Origin: Desulfolutivibrio sulfodismutans DSM 3696
GTDB lineage: Bacteria; Desulfobacterota; Desulfovibrionia; Desulfovibrionales; Desulfovibrionaceae
Reading direction: 5' to 3'
Assembly: GCF_013376455.1 (NCBI RefSeq)
Contig: NZ_CP045504.1
Coordinates: 3,989,001-4,053,000, forward strand
Length of the DNA stretch: 64,000 nucleotides
Made by a program: the position numbers and the translations under genes. Within the stretch, counting starts at the first letter, position 1. Every line of letters starts with the position of its first letter. Below are positions 17,454 to 26,100 of this stretch, in pieces. The notes beneath the pieces were generated by a model. It saw only the letters and a program-made list of their open reading frames with translations, was not told the DNA's origin and made no database searches.

Positions 17454-18613
17454 AAATCGCCTTCTACGCCCCCATGAAGCCCCTGTCGGACCCCACCCCG
17501 TCGGGCGACGCCACCATCGCCAAAGGGCTGGTGGAATTTCTGCGCTCCCGGGGGCACGAGGTCATGGAGGCCAGCGCCCTGCGCGCCCGGTGGATATTCA
17601 AGAAGCCCTGGCTGTGGCCCGGGGTGTTGTGGGAGCGGCGCGAGACCGGGATGCGCCTGGAGGACGCCCGGGCCGACCTGTGGCTGACGTATCACGCCTA
17701 CTACAAGGCCCCGGACGTGCTCGGCCCCTGGTGCGCCCGCCGGGCGAACATCCCCTACGCCATCTTTCAAGGCATCTATTCCACCAAGCGGGCCAAGAAG
17801 CTCGGCACCCGGCTGGGGTTTCTCCTTAACCGCCAAAGCCTTCGGGCGGCGGCCCACGTCTTCACCAACCGCCTGCTCGATCTGGAGAACCTGCGCCGGA
17901 TCATCCCGGAAGACCGGCTCAGCCATGTGCCCCCGGGCATCTTCCCCGGGCAGTTCGTCTTTGATCCGGCGGCCCGCAAGGCGCTTCGCGCCGAACTCGC
18001 CGGGGACGGCCCGGTCATCGCCACGGCGGCCATGTTCCGGCCCGGGGTCAAGGTGGAGGGCCTGCGCTACCTCATCTTACGGCTTGGGGAACTGGCCCGG
18101 GAGGGGCGGCGGTTTCGGCTGCTGGCAGCCGGGGACGGGGTCTGCCGGGAGGAGATCATGGAACTGGCCCGGCGGGAACTGCCGGGACGGGCCTATTTTC
18201 TGGGCCGCGTGCCGCGCGAGGAGCTGGCCGGGGCCTTGAGCGCCGCCGATCTCTTCGCCTTCCCGGGCATCCGGGAGTCCCTGGGCATGGTCTACCTGGA
18301 GGCCCAGTCCGTGGGGCTGCCGGTGGTGGCCTTCGACAACGGCGGGGTGCCCGAGGTGGTAGGCCGGGACGAGACCGGGTTTCTCACGCCGCCCTTTGAC
18401 GACGCAGCCTTTCGGGCCGCCCTGTGTCGCCTGCTGGACGACCGGGATCTGCGCCGGGCCATGGGCGAACGGGCCGAGGCCAGGGTGCGCCAGCGCCACG
18501 ACCTGGGAGTCAACTACGCCGCAGCCGAGGCCGTGCTCACGGCCTTGGGCGACCGTCCCCTGCGGGAGCTGTTTGCCCGCCAAGGGCCGCCCGCAGGCGC
18601 AAAAAACCGATGA
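17450..18613 (+). CDS. Glycosyltransferase family 4 protein (GTG start)
   Basis: A 387-residue GT4 enzyme that starts at a GTG overlapping the preceding stop. N-terminal half: IAFYAPMKPLSDPTPSGDAT, a GT-B acceptor start. C-terminal half: the donor site with AADLFAFPGIRESLGMVYLE and AQSVGLPVVAFDNGGVPEVV (the E.LG...EA..G.PVV consensus). Part of the polysaccharide cluster with the two preceding genes. Its 3' end overlaps the opposite-strand WcbI-like gene by 77 bp. Confidence 0.88.
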   Translation: MKIAFYAPMKPLSDPTPSGDATIAKGLVEFLRSRGHEVMEASALRARWIFKKPWLWPGVLWERRETGMRLEDARADLWLTYHAYYKAPDVLGPWCARRANIPYAIFQGIYSTKRAKKLGTRLGFLLNRQSLRAAAHVFTNRLLDLENLRRIIPEDRLSHVPPGIFPGQFVFDPAARKALRAELAGDGPVIATAAMFRPGVKVEGLRYLILRLGELAREGRRFRLLAAGDGVCREEIMELARRELPGRAYFLGRVPREELAGALSAADLFAFPGIRESLGMVYLEAQSVGLPVVAFDNGGVPEVVGRDETGFLTPPFDDAAFRAALCRLLDDRDLRRAMGERAEARVRQRHDLGVNYAAAEAVLTALGDRPLRELFARQGPPAGAKNR

Positions 18614-19406
18614 AGTCCGTTTCTTTGAGCCGCTTGCAGGCCAGATAGCATCCCACATATTCCTCAATGCCCATGTCCCGGCCGTAGACCGGGAAAAGGG
18701 GCGCTTCCGGCAGAAAGGTCAGCCCGAGCCGGGCCGCAATCCGTGGGTGGATGGGCATGGTGAATTCCCCGAAGGGATCGGGGAAGGCCTCGCGCACCGG
18801 CCCGGGAAGGGGCGGATAGCCCAGCTTGTCCAGGACCGCCTCGGCCGTCATGAGGCACAGGGACCGTCCCGGATGGTTCACCGTGTGAAACGCCAAGGAA
18901 TGGCGGCTCATTTCGCGCACGCTTTGGGACAGCTTGATGTCCCAGTGTTTTTCCTTCTCCGCCTCCCGGCGTCTGGATTTCTCCATGATGGCGTCCAGAT
19001 CGAAGTAGCGGGCGGGGTCCGTGTGCAGATAGAGGTGCATGATCTCGCGATCCGACAATCCCCGGGAGAGCAGTTCGTCCAGAAAGAAATCGGAATAGGC
19101 GAAGGCCGTGTTGGAGGACCAAAACGGCCAATAGTCCAGGAAAAAGAGGTTGGGCAGGCACAGCGACGGACATCCGGCGGGCAGCCGGGACAACAGCTCG
19201 TCGCTGCAAAGCTCCCCCCATTCGGCCTCCAGGCGTTGGTGCAGGAAGAGGCCGCATCGTCGGAGCAGGGCAGGGGGCACGGGTTGTCGCGTATAGTTGA
19301 CGGCATGGGCAATCTCGAAATCCCGGCTGAACCCGGGATGCGCGGCGAAAAGCTTCACCAGGGGCTCGCCCTGGCAGTTGGCGTGGATCAGGCAAAGGGG
19401 CTTCAT
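18537..19406 (-). CDS. WcbI-like polysaccharide biosynthesis protein
   Basis: A 289-residue protein whose start, CLIHANCQGEPLVKLFAAHP, matches the WcbI family (capsule-associated, SGNH-hydrolase-like fold, proposed acetyltransferase; the NCQ motif is conserved). Later landmarks are PSLCLPNLFFLDYWPF and a mid-protein basic helix (EKSRRREAEKEKHWD). The ATG at 19406 was preferred to an upstream frame extension because the conserved domain begins there. Convergent with the GT4 gene, overlapping its last 77 bp. Role inferred: decoration of the glycan made by the neighbouring transferases. Confidence 0.78.
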   Translation of the reverse strand: MKPLCLIHANCQGEPLVKLFAAHPGFSRDFEIAHAVNYTRQPVPPALLRRCGLFLHQRLEAEWGELCSDELLSRLPAGCPSLCLPNLFFLDYWPFWSSNTAFAYSDFFLDELLSRGLSDREIMHLYLHTDPARYFDLDAIMEKSRRREAEKEKHWDIKLSQSVREMSRHSLAFHTVNHPGRSLCLMTAEAVLDKLGYPPLPGPVREAFPDPFGEFTMPIHPRIAARLGLTFLPEAPLFPVYGRDMGIEEYVGCYLACKRLKETDFIGFLRLRAALGGQTAPAGDGRPRP

Positions 19407-19497
19407 GGTCCGCCCATGGTAGCCGCACCGGGCCGCTTGGGGCAAGGGGGCGAACTGGCGTGGAACGCGTCTGGGGCGTGTGGAGGCATTTTTGATC

Positions 19498-19525
19498 TTG
19501 ACATTTGTATCTTAAAAGTTACAAG
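19498..19525 (+). promoter_or_regulatory. higBA promoter and near-palindromic operator
   Basis: A consensus -35 TTGACA (19498-19503) is followed 16 bp later by TACAAG (19520-19525) as the best -10. Between and across them lies TTGTATCTT-AA-AAGTTACAA (19505-19524), a 20-bp inverted repeat with a single mismatched pair. The position fits autorepression by the antitoxin. If this -10 is used, the RNA would start almost at the toxin ATG (19531). Confidence 0.6.
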
Positions 19526-19530
19526 AGGTC

Positions 19531-19860
19531 ATGCACTATGAAGTCCGTCGGTATCATGCCCAGGATGGCCGGGAACCTGTCACCCAGTGGCTGGCGGAAC
19601 TGCGGGACGTGCAGGCCCGGGCGCGCGTCGCCGCCCGGGTGGGTCGTCTTGCCGCCGGGAATTTTGGCGATTGCAAGACGCTCGGGAACGGGGTGATGGA
19701 ACTGCGCATCGACCATGGCCCGGGGTACAGGGTCTATTTTTCCGTGGTGGGCCGGACGGTGGTTCTTTTGTTGTGCGGCGGCGACAAGCGAACCCAGCAG
19801 GCTGACATCGAGAGGGCGACGGCCTGTCTGGCCGATTTCAAGCAGAGGGTGCACTCATGA
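19531..19860 (+). CDS. HigB/RelE-type toxin (phage Gp49-like)
   Basis: A 109-residue predicted mRNA interferase of the Gp49/HigB addiction-module killer family. Seen: the N-terminus YEVRRYHAQDGREPVTQWLAE, LAAGNFGDCKTLGNGVMELR and the core GYRVYFSVVGRTVVLLLCGG followed by KRTQQADIERA, as in this family (R.Y.....LL.GG.K..Q..DI..A). Toxin first, antitoxin second, with an ATGA overlap: the order typical of higBA. An AGAGG element lies just upstream of the ATG. Confidence 0.88.
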   Translation: MHYEVRRYHAQDGREPVTQWLAELRDVQARARVAARVGRLAAGNFGDCKTLGNGVMELRIDHGPGYRVYFSVVGRTVVLLLCGGDKRTQQADIERATACLADFKQRVHS

Positions 19861-20192
19861 AAAAGTATGAAAAGGCGAGTGTGAGCCATGACGAGGCGTT
19901 GGTGCGGGAATTGCGCGCCGATCCGGAATTCGCCGCCCAGTACCTCCAGGCGGCCATGGAGGACACGGACGAACCCACGGTGCTGCTTCTGGCCTTGCGC
20001 CAGATTTCCGAGGCCTTCGGCATGGCCGAGGTGGCTAGGCAGGCCGGAATCACCCGGGAAAGCCTGTACCGCGCCCTGTCTCCCCGGGGCAACCCCACCT
20101 TGCGCACCCTGACGGCGGTGCTCAAGGCCGTGGGGCTGCGTCTCGCCGTGGCCCCGGGCGGCGAAACCCCGGAGGTGGCCTGTTCCGGATGA
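19857..20192 (+). CDS. HigA-type antitoxin
   Basis: A 111-residue antitoxin with an N-terminal toxin-wrapping region and a Cro/XRE-like helix-turn-helix (ISEAFGMAEVARQAGITRES followed by LYRALSPRGNPTLRTLTAVL), the signature of the probable addiction-module antidote proteins paired with Gp49-type toxins. It is expected to neutralize the toxin and repress the operon through the inverted repeat upstream. Translation is coupled to the toxin (ATGA). Confidence 0.88.
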   Translation: MKKYEKASVSHDEALVRELRADPEFAAQYLQAAMEDTDEPTVLLLALRQISEAFGMAEVARQAGITRESLYRALSPRGNPTLRTLTAVLKAVGLRLAVAPGGETPEVACSG

Positions 20193-20269
20193 ACGGCTAG
20201 TCCGGCCCGGGAAAATGTGCTGGCGGGTCCGGCGACCGTCGTGGTATTCTTCGGCTGTTTCGGTGGTGC

Positions 20270-20314
20270 GACGGGGCTGTGCCCCGTCGTCAGGTCGAGG
20301 CGGCCCGCCTTTTT
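20270..20314 (+). terminator. Double hairpin / terminator after higBA
   Basis: First a hairpin GACGGGGC-TGT-GCCCCGTC (20270-20288), then AGGCG-GCC-CGCCT (20298-20310) followed by TTTT. Together they likely end the toxin-antitoxin transcript before the kinase gene. Confidence 0.6.
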
Positions 20315-20407
20315 CGTTGCGAGGCGGAAAATGATCCGAAACGGCCGGTTTGCCGCATGCGGGCCACACGGCGCGTGGCTTGGGCGTGTCAAACGGCACG
20401 GGGCTCC

Positions 20408-23400
20408 ATGTTCCGAAAACGACTGGGCGAAATCCATTCCCGAGACCTGGTGGCCGTCGCCCCCCGGACCACGGTGGGCGAGGTGGCCGGGCTTATGCGC
20501 GAACGCGCCCTGTCCTGCCTGCCGGTGCTCGATGATGGCCGTCCCGTGGGCATCGTCACCGAGCGGGGTCTGCTGTGGGCCGTGGCCGTCGATACCGGCG
20601 TGGGCCGGGCAGACGTGTCCACGATCATGTCCTCCCCGGTGTTGACGGCAACCCCGGACATGACCGCCCACGAGGCCTATTCCCTGCTGCAAAAAAACCG
20701 GTTGCGCCACCTGGTGGTCGTCTCCGCCGACGGAGCGGCCTGCGGCGTGGTCTCCCAGTCCGATCTGGTGGAGCATCTGGGCTACGAATATTTCGTCGAA
20801 CTGCGCCGCCTGTCCCGGATCATGGTCCGCGAGGTGGTGACCGCAGCGCCCGCCACCCCGCTGGCCGAGGCCCTGGGCCTTATGGCCGAAAAGAGCATCA
20901 GTTGCCTGTTGGCCGTGGAGGATGGCCGCCCGGTGGGCATCTTCACCGAACGCGACGCGGCCGCGGTGATCCTGGCCGGCGAGGCGGCCGGCGCGATGTC
21001 CCTTGGCCACGCCATGCGCACCCCGGTGCTCACGGTCGCCGCCGACATCCCGGTCCACGAGGGCCTGTCGCTGATGCGCCGAAACGGCATCCGCCGCCTG
21101 GTCATGGTGGACGGGGAGGGACGGCTGGTCGGACTGGTCACCCAGTCCGACGTGGTCAACGCCATGGAGTGGGAATACATCGGCGTGCTCAAGGAGATCA
21201 TCCGGGAAAAGGAGGAAAGCTACCGCAACATCTTCGTCAGCGCCATGGAGGGCATCTTTTGTACGGGGATGGACGGGCGTATCCTGGAGGCCAATCCGGC
21301 CATGGCCAGGATGCTCGGCTACGACAGCCCCGAGGAGCTGATGGACTCGGTGCGCGATATCGGAACCCAACTGTATACCCAGACCGGCAGGCGGGGAGAG
21401 ATTCTGGCGATTTTGTCACAGGGGGAGGGCCCCTATACCTTCGAAGCCCAGTTCCGGCGTCGCGACGGCGACTTGGCCTGGGTGTCCTGCACGGCCAAGC
21501 TTTTTCGGGATTTCCAGGGCAGGGCGGCCAGGGTGGAGGGCATCTGCCTGGACATCACCGGCCGCAAGAACGCCGAACTGGCCCTGGCCCGCAGCGAGGC
21601 CCGCTACCGGTCCATTGTCGAGGACCAGACCGAACTCATCTGCCGCTACCGGCCCGACGGCCGCCTGTCCTTCGTCAACGAGGCCTATGTGCGCTATTTC
21701 GGCAAGGATCGGCGCGACCTCATCGGCGAAAATTTCATTCCCCACATCCCCGACGCCGACATGGTCGTGATCACCAGGGGGATCGCCTCCATCTCCATGG
21801 CCAACCCCGTGGTCGATTTCGAACACCGTATCGTCATGCCCGGCGGGATCATGCGCTGGCAGCGCTGGACCCACAGGGGCGTCTTCGACCTGGCGGGCAA
21901 CGTGGTGGAATACCAGGCCGTGGGCAACGACGTCACCGAACGCAAGCTGGCCGAGGAGGCTCTGGAGCATGCCCGGGACGAGCTGGAAGCCCGGGTGGCG
22001 GCGCGCACGGCCGAACTGGCCGCCGCCAACGCCTCCCTGCGCCAGGAGATCGAGGCCCGGGCCAAGGCCCAGGAGCGGCTCAAGGAAAACGCCATCTTCT
22101 TGGAGACCATCCTGGACGCCATCCAGGACGGCATCAGCGTCCTGGATACGGACTTAAACGTCATCAAGGTCAATGCGACCATGCAGGCCATGTACGAATC
22201 CGGATCGCCCTTGGTGGGGCGCGCCTGCCATGAGGCCTTCCGGGGCCGGGCGACCCCCTGTCCGAGCTGTCCCAGCGTACGGGCCATGGCCGACGGCCGT
22301 ATGCACTCCGAGGCCGTGTCCCGTGAGATCGACGAGGGCGGGCCGCCGGGGTTTATCGAGCTTTTCTCTTATCCGTTCCGCGACGGGCTCGGCCGGATCA
22401 AGGGCGTGGTGGAGTTTGTGCGCGACATCACCGAGCGCAAGCGCCTGGAGCGGGAGCTCCTGCGGGCCATGCACCAGAGCGACGCCGCCAACCAGGCCAA
22501 GAGCCGCTTCCTGGCCAACATGAGCCACGAGATCAGAACCCCGCTCAATGCCGTTTTGGGATATATCCAGCTTGTCCTGCACGAGGAGCTGTCCCCCAAG
22601 GCCAGACAGCGTCTGGGCGTGGCCGAGGAGTCGGCCCAGACCCTGTTGTCGGTCATCAACGACATCCTGGATTATTCGAAGATCGAGGCCGGGAAGCTGG
22701 ACATCCGGGAAGTGAGCGTGGATCTGCGGGAGATATCCGCCTCCCTGGCCCGGCAGCAGGAGGTGTTGGCCAAAAACAAGGGCCTGACCCTGTCCTGCCG
22801 GGTGGCCCCGGACGTGCCGCGCCGGGTCTTTGCCGACCCCATGCGGCTCAAGCAGATCCTGCTCAATCTGGTGGGCAACGCCATCAAATATACCGAACGC
22901 GGCGGCGTGGAGGTGGAGGTGTCCCGGGCCGGGCACAGGGGGCTTTCGACATCCCGGGTGGGCGGCGAGACGGCGACCCTGGTTTTCTCCGTGTCCGACA
23001 CGGGCATCGGCATCCCCGAGGACAGCCGGGAGGCCGTGTTCGACAGCTTCACCCAGGTCGATTCCGGGCTGACCAAAAAATACGCGGGCACGGGCCTTGG
23101 CCTGGCCATTTGCAAAAAAATCGCCGGGCTTCTGGGCGGCGATCTCTCCTTCGACAGCCAGGTGGGCCAGGGCAGCACCTTCCGTTTCCAGGTGGCCCTG
23201 CGCGTGGACAGCCGCGACATCCCGGATGTCCAGGCCGTCCGGCCGGACCTCGAAGCCTGCGCTGCGATCGGCGGGGAGCGCCCCCTGCGGGTGCTTTTGG
23301 TGGAGGACAACCGCATCAACCGCATGTTCGCCGAGGATCTCCTGTCCAGCCACGGCCATGCCGTGGCCACGGCGGAAGACGGGCGACAGGCCCTGGAGCG

Positions 23401-24136
23401 GCTTTGCCGGGAGTCATTCGATGTGGTGCTCATGGACATCCAGATGCCGGTCATGGACGGGTTGACCGCTACCCGGGCCATCCGGGCCGGGCACGGTGGC
23501 ATCGACCCCGCCGTGGCGGTCATCGGGCTGTCGGCCTACGCCCTGGACCGGGAGCGGGAACGCTTTCTCGACGCCGGGCTTGACGGCTACATCACCAAGC
23601 CCGTGAATATCGAATCCTTTTTCCAGGCCGTCTCCCGGATCACCCGGGGACGGGGGCGCGTGGCGGACATGCCGCTGACGGCCGGGGCCGTCCCCCGACC
23701 CGCCGCTTCCGTCGCTTCCGTCGCCTCCGGCGCCTCCGCCGCCCCGCAGGTCGAGGAACCCGTGGACCGGGCCGGGCTTGCCGCCCAATACGGGAAGAAA
23801 ACCGACCTGTTGCGGCTTTTGGCCGGGGAATTCGAAAAGGCGGCCCCGACGTGCCTTTCGGACATGGAGGCGGCCCTCCGGGACAACGACCTGGACACGT
23901 TCGCCCGCCTGGCCCATACGCTCCGGGGCAACGCGGCCATGTTCGGGGCCGGTCCCCTGCGTCACGACGCCGCCCTGGCCGAGGAGGCCGCCGTCCGGGG
24001 CGACAGGGCCCAGACCACGCAGCTTGCGCCCCTTCTGGCCGCAGGCGTGCGGCGGACACTGGCCGCCCTCGACGCCTTTTTGACGGCACAAACCCAGGAA
24101 ACCGTACCCTCCGGGACAAGGATCGATCAGGGATGA
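20408..24136 (+). CDS. Hybrid sensor histidine kinase: 4 CBS - 3 PAS - HisKA - HATPase - receiver - HPt
   Basis: A soluble phosphorelay protein of 1242 residues; no membrane segment is seen. Four CBS repeats (about 8-255) are followed by three PAS domains (about 270-390, 395-515, 560-680), the middle ones separated by a coiled coil rich in Glu/Ala/Arg. The kinase core has phospho-acceptor His707 in NMSHEIRTPLNAVLG, the N box LVGNAIKYTERGG, and G boxes SDTGIGIPED and GTGLGLAICK. The receiver has Asp1010 (VVLMDIQMPVMDG), and the C-terminal HPt has His1170 (AHTLRGNAAMFGA). CBS domains suggest sensing of adenylate charge or c-di-AMP-like ligands. The start is the ATG before the first CBS repeat. 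Coupled by ATGA to the next gene. Confidence 0.92.
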   Translation: MFRKRLGEIHSRDLVAVAPRTTVGEVAGLMRERALSCLPVLDDGRPVGIVTERGLLWAVAVDTGVGRADVSTIMSSPVLTATPDMTAHEAYSLLQKNRLRHLVVVSADGAACGVVSQSDLVEHLGYEYFVELRRLSRIMVREVVTAAPATPLAEALGLMAEKSISCLLAVEDGRPVGIFTERDAAAVILAGEAAGAMSLGHAMRTPVLTVAADIPVHEGLSLMRRNGIRRLVMVDGEGRLVGLVTQSDVVNAMEWEYIGVLKEIIREKEESYRNIFVSAMEGIFCTGMDGRILEANPAMARMLGYDSPEELMDSVRDIGTQLYTQTGRRGEILAILSQGEGPYTFEAQFRRRDGDLAWVSCTAKLFRDFQGRAARVEGICLDITGRKNAELALARSEARYRSIVEDQTELICRYRPDGRLSFVNEAYVRYFGKDRRDLIGENFIPHIPDADMVVITRGIASISMANPVVDFEHRIVMPGGIMRWQRWTHRGVFDLAGNVVEYQAVGNDVTERKLAEEALEHARDELEARVAARTAELAAANASLRQEIEARAKAQERLKENAIFLETILDAIQDGISVLDTDLNVIKVNATMQAMYESGSPLVGRACHEAFRGRATPCPSCPSVRAMADGRMHSEAVSREIDEGGPPGFIELFSYPFRDGLGRIKGVVEFVRDITERKRLERELLRAMHQSDAANQAKSRFLANMSHEIRTPLNAVLGYIQLVLHEELSPKARQRLGVAEESAQTLLSVINDILDYSKIEAGKLDIREVSVDLREISASLARQQEVLAKNKGLTLSCRVAPDVPRRVFADPMRLKQILLNLVGNAIKYTERGGVEVEVSRAGHRGLSTSRVGGETATLVFSVSDTGIGIPEDSREAVFDSFTQVDSGLTKKYAGTGLGLAICKKIAGLLGGDLSFDSQVGQGSTFRFQVALRVDSRDIPDVQAVRPDLEACAAIGGERPLRVLLVEDNRINRMFAEDLLSSHGHAVATAEDGRQALERLCRESFDVVLMDIQMPVMDGLTATRAIRAGHGGIDPAVAVIGLSAYALDRERERFLDAGLDGYITKPVNIESFFQAVSRITRGRGRVADMPLTAGAVPRPAASVASVASGASAAPQVEEPVDRAGLAAQYGKKTDLLRLLAGEFEKAAPTCLSDMEAALRDNDLDTFARLAHTLRGNAAMFGAGPLRHDAALAEEAAVRGDRAQTTQLAPLLAAGVRRTLAALDAFLTAQTQETVPSGTRIDQG

Positions 24137-24726
24137 GCACCGCCGCCTTCGCCCTCGTGCGCCACGCCACCACCTATTGGAACCAGGAAAAACGCATCCA
24201 GGGCCACTGGGATTCGGAACTGAGCCCGGAGGGTCTCGCCGAGGCCGGACGTTTCGCCGAGACCCTGGCGGGCATGGGATTCGCCCGGATTCTCAGCAGC
24301 GATCTGACCCGGGCCAAGACCACCGCCGGCATCATGAACGTGCGTCTGAAGCTGCCCATGACCGTGGAACGGGGGCTTCGCGAGCAGAAATTCGGGGATT
24401 GGACCGGGAAACTGGTGGCTGATCTGCGTGGGCGCGGCCTGGAGGAGCAGGTGGCCCTGGGGTGGGATTTCCGTCCGCAAAACGGGGAGAGCCGGGACGA
24501 GGTTTTCGGCCGGGCCGAGCGCACCCTGATCGAGGCGGCCCGGCATTGGCCTGGGAAAAACATCCTGGTCGTGACCCACGAAGGGGTCATCAAGGCCCTG
24601 GTTTACCGGCTTCTTGGCCGCAGCTATCTGCCGCACGAGCCCAAGATCTTAAAGACCGGATGCGCCCACTGGATCCGGGTCAATGAAGGCGTGCCCACCC
24701 TCGGCGACATCAACGTGCCCCTGTAA
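24133..24726 (+). CDS. Histidine phosphatase family protein
   Basis: A 197-residue branch-2-type phosphoglycerate-mutase-like phosphatase. The phospho-His motif reads LVRHATTYWN (RHA in place of RHG), then SSDLTRAKTTA (second Arg), LREQKFGDWTG (acid/base Glu), and VTHEGVIKAL (second His). Close families include alpha-ribazole phosphatase and SixA/phosphosugar phosphatases. Its start overlaps the kinase stop, so it is co-produced; it could act on a phosphosugar of the neighbouring glycan pathway or on the phosphorelay itself, but neither is shown. Confidence 0.86.
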   Translation: MSTAAFALVRHATTYWNQEKRIQGHWDSELSPEGLAEAGRFAETLAGMGFARILSSDLTRAKTTAGIMNVRLKLPMTVERGLREQKFGDWTGKLVADLRGRGLEEQVALGWDFRPQNGESRDEVFGRAERTLIEAARHWPGKNILVVTHEGVIKALVYRLLGRSYLPHEPKILKTGCAHWIRVNEGVPTLGDINVPL

Positions 24727-24743
24727 GCCGCCCTCCCGCCGCC

Positions 24744-25943
24744 GTGAAGATCCTTTTCTACTGCCAGCATGTGCTCGGGCTTGGGCATTTCATGCGCAGC
24801 CTGGAGATCGTCGCCGCCCTGGCCCCGGACCAGGTGGTCCTGGTCTCGGGGGGGCCGCCCGTGCCCGTGCCCCTGCCGCCCCATGTCCGCGAGGTCCGGC
24901 TGCCCGCCCTGGAGATGGATGCGGACTTTACCCGCCTGTCGGCCACGGACGGCGGGGGGCTTGCGGACGTCAAGGAACGGCGGCGCGAGATCCTTTTATC
25001 CCTTCTGGACGCCGAGCGGCCGGACGTCTTTTTCGTGGAGCTCTATCCCTTCGGCCGCAAGGCCTTTGAATTCGAGCTTGTGCCCGCGCTTTCGGCCATC
25101 CGGGAGGGCCGCTTCGGCCCGGTGCGCGTGGTCTGCGGCCTGCGCGACATCCTGGTGGAGAAAAAGGACCAGGCGGCCTACGAAGCCCGGGTCATCGCCC
25201 GGCTCAACGCCTTTTTCGACCTGGTGACGATCCATGCCGACCCGGCCCTGTTTCCTTTGTCGGCCACGTTTTCCCGTACGGCGGACATTGACGCGCCGGT
25301 GCGCTATTCCGGCTATGTGGCCCCGCCGGAAGCCCCTGCGGACCTTCCTGCGGCGGCGGTCAGGGCCCGGCTCGGCGTGCCGCCGGGGAACCGGCTCCTG
25401 GCGGCCAGCGCCGGGGGCGGCCGGGTCGGCGGCGAGGTGTTGGCGGCGGTTGTCTCCGCCCTGGCCCTGCCCCGGGCGGCCGGGCTTGGTCCCATAAGCC
25501 TTCGCGTCTTCTCCGGCCCCTATGCCCCGCAGGAGGAATACGCCGCCCTGCAGGCCGCCGCGGCAACCCTTCCCGACGCCCGGGTGGAACGTTTTGCCGC
25601 CGATTTCCCAGCCATCCTGCGCGCCGCCGACCTGTCCGTGAGCCTGGCTGGATACAATACGGTCATGGCCGTATTGCGGGCCGGGGTCCGGGCCCTGGTC
25701 CGGCCCTTCGACCAGAACCGGGAACAACGCCTGCGCGCCTCCCGGTTGGCCGAGCTGGGGCTTTTGGGGGTTCTTGAGGCTGCCGACCTCGAACCCGGCC
25801 GCCTGCTCTCCCGCCTGGACGGCATCCTGGCCGCCCCGCCTCCCCAAAGGACCGCCGTGCGCCTGGACGGCGCGGCCGGGACCGCCCGCATCCTGCGGGA
25901 GTGGGGGATGGCGGCGGGCATGCCTGGATCGAAAATCCCCTAA
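24744..25943 (+). CDS. Glycosyltransferase, MurG-like (COG4671 type), GTG start
   Basis: A 399-residue GT-B protein of the same group as 14855-16120. N-terminus KILFYCQHVLGLGHFMRSLE carries the GLGH..R signature. The donor half shows LLAASAGGGRVGGEVLAAVV and AADLSVSLAGYNTVMAVLRA with a QN.EQ-type stretch following. The GTG at 24744 follows the phosphatase stop by 17 bp. Probably the third gene of the kinase operon. Confidence 0.8.
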   Translation: MKILFYCQHVLGLGHFMRSLEIVAALAPDQVVLVSGGPPVPVPLPPHVREVRLPALEMDADFTRLSATDGGGLADVKERRREILLSLLDAERPDVFFVELYPFGRKAFEFELVPALSAIREGRFGPVRVVCGLRDILVEKKDQAAYEARVIARLNAFFDLVTIHADPALFPLSATFSRTADIDAPVRYSGYVAPPEAPADLPAAAVRARLGVPPGNRLLAASAGGGRVGGEVLAAVVSALALPRAAGLGPISLRVFSGPYAPQEEYAALQAAAATLPDARVERFAADFPAILRAADLSVSLAGYNTVMAVLRAGVRALVRPFDQNREQRLRASRLAELGLLGVLEAADLEPGRLLSRLDGILAAPPPQRTAVRLDGAAGTARILREWGMAAGMPGSKIP

Positions 25944-26029
25944 TCTCCGCGTTCCTGCGTTTTTCTGTCTGGGGCATGGCGTTTTGCGCCACACCTGATG
26001 CGCCCGAGGGAAATCGTGCTCAAAAATAG

Positions 26030-26076
26030 TTTGACTATCAAAATTTAAAGTCATAGAGATTTTTCGACATCAAAAT
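26030..26076 (+). promoter_or_regulatory. AT-rich control region with repeated GAC(T)ATCAAAAT element
   Basis: A 13-bp inverted repeat TTTGA-CTA-TCAAA (26030-26042) overlaps a -35-like TTGACT (26031-26036). A related direct copy, GACATCAAAAT, follows at 26066-26076. The stretch is far more AT-rich than its surroundings and sits just upstream of the ATPase start, whose AAGGAG site is at 26089-26094. A candidate operator for the MarR regulator encoded downstream. Confidence 0.5.
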
Positions 26077-26100
26077 ATTTGCCGTCCAAAGGAGTTGCTC

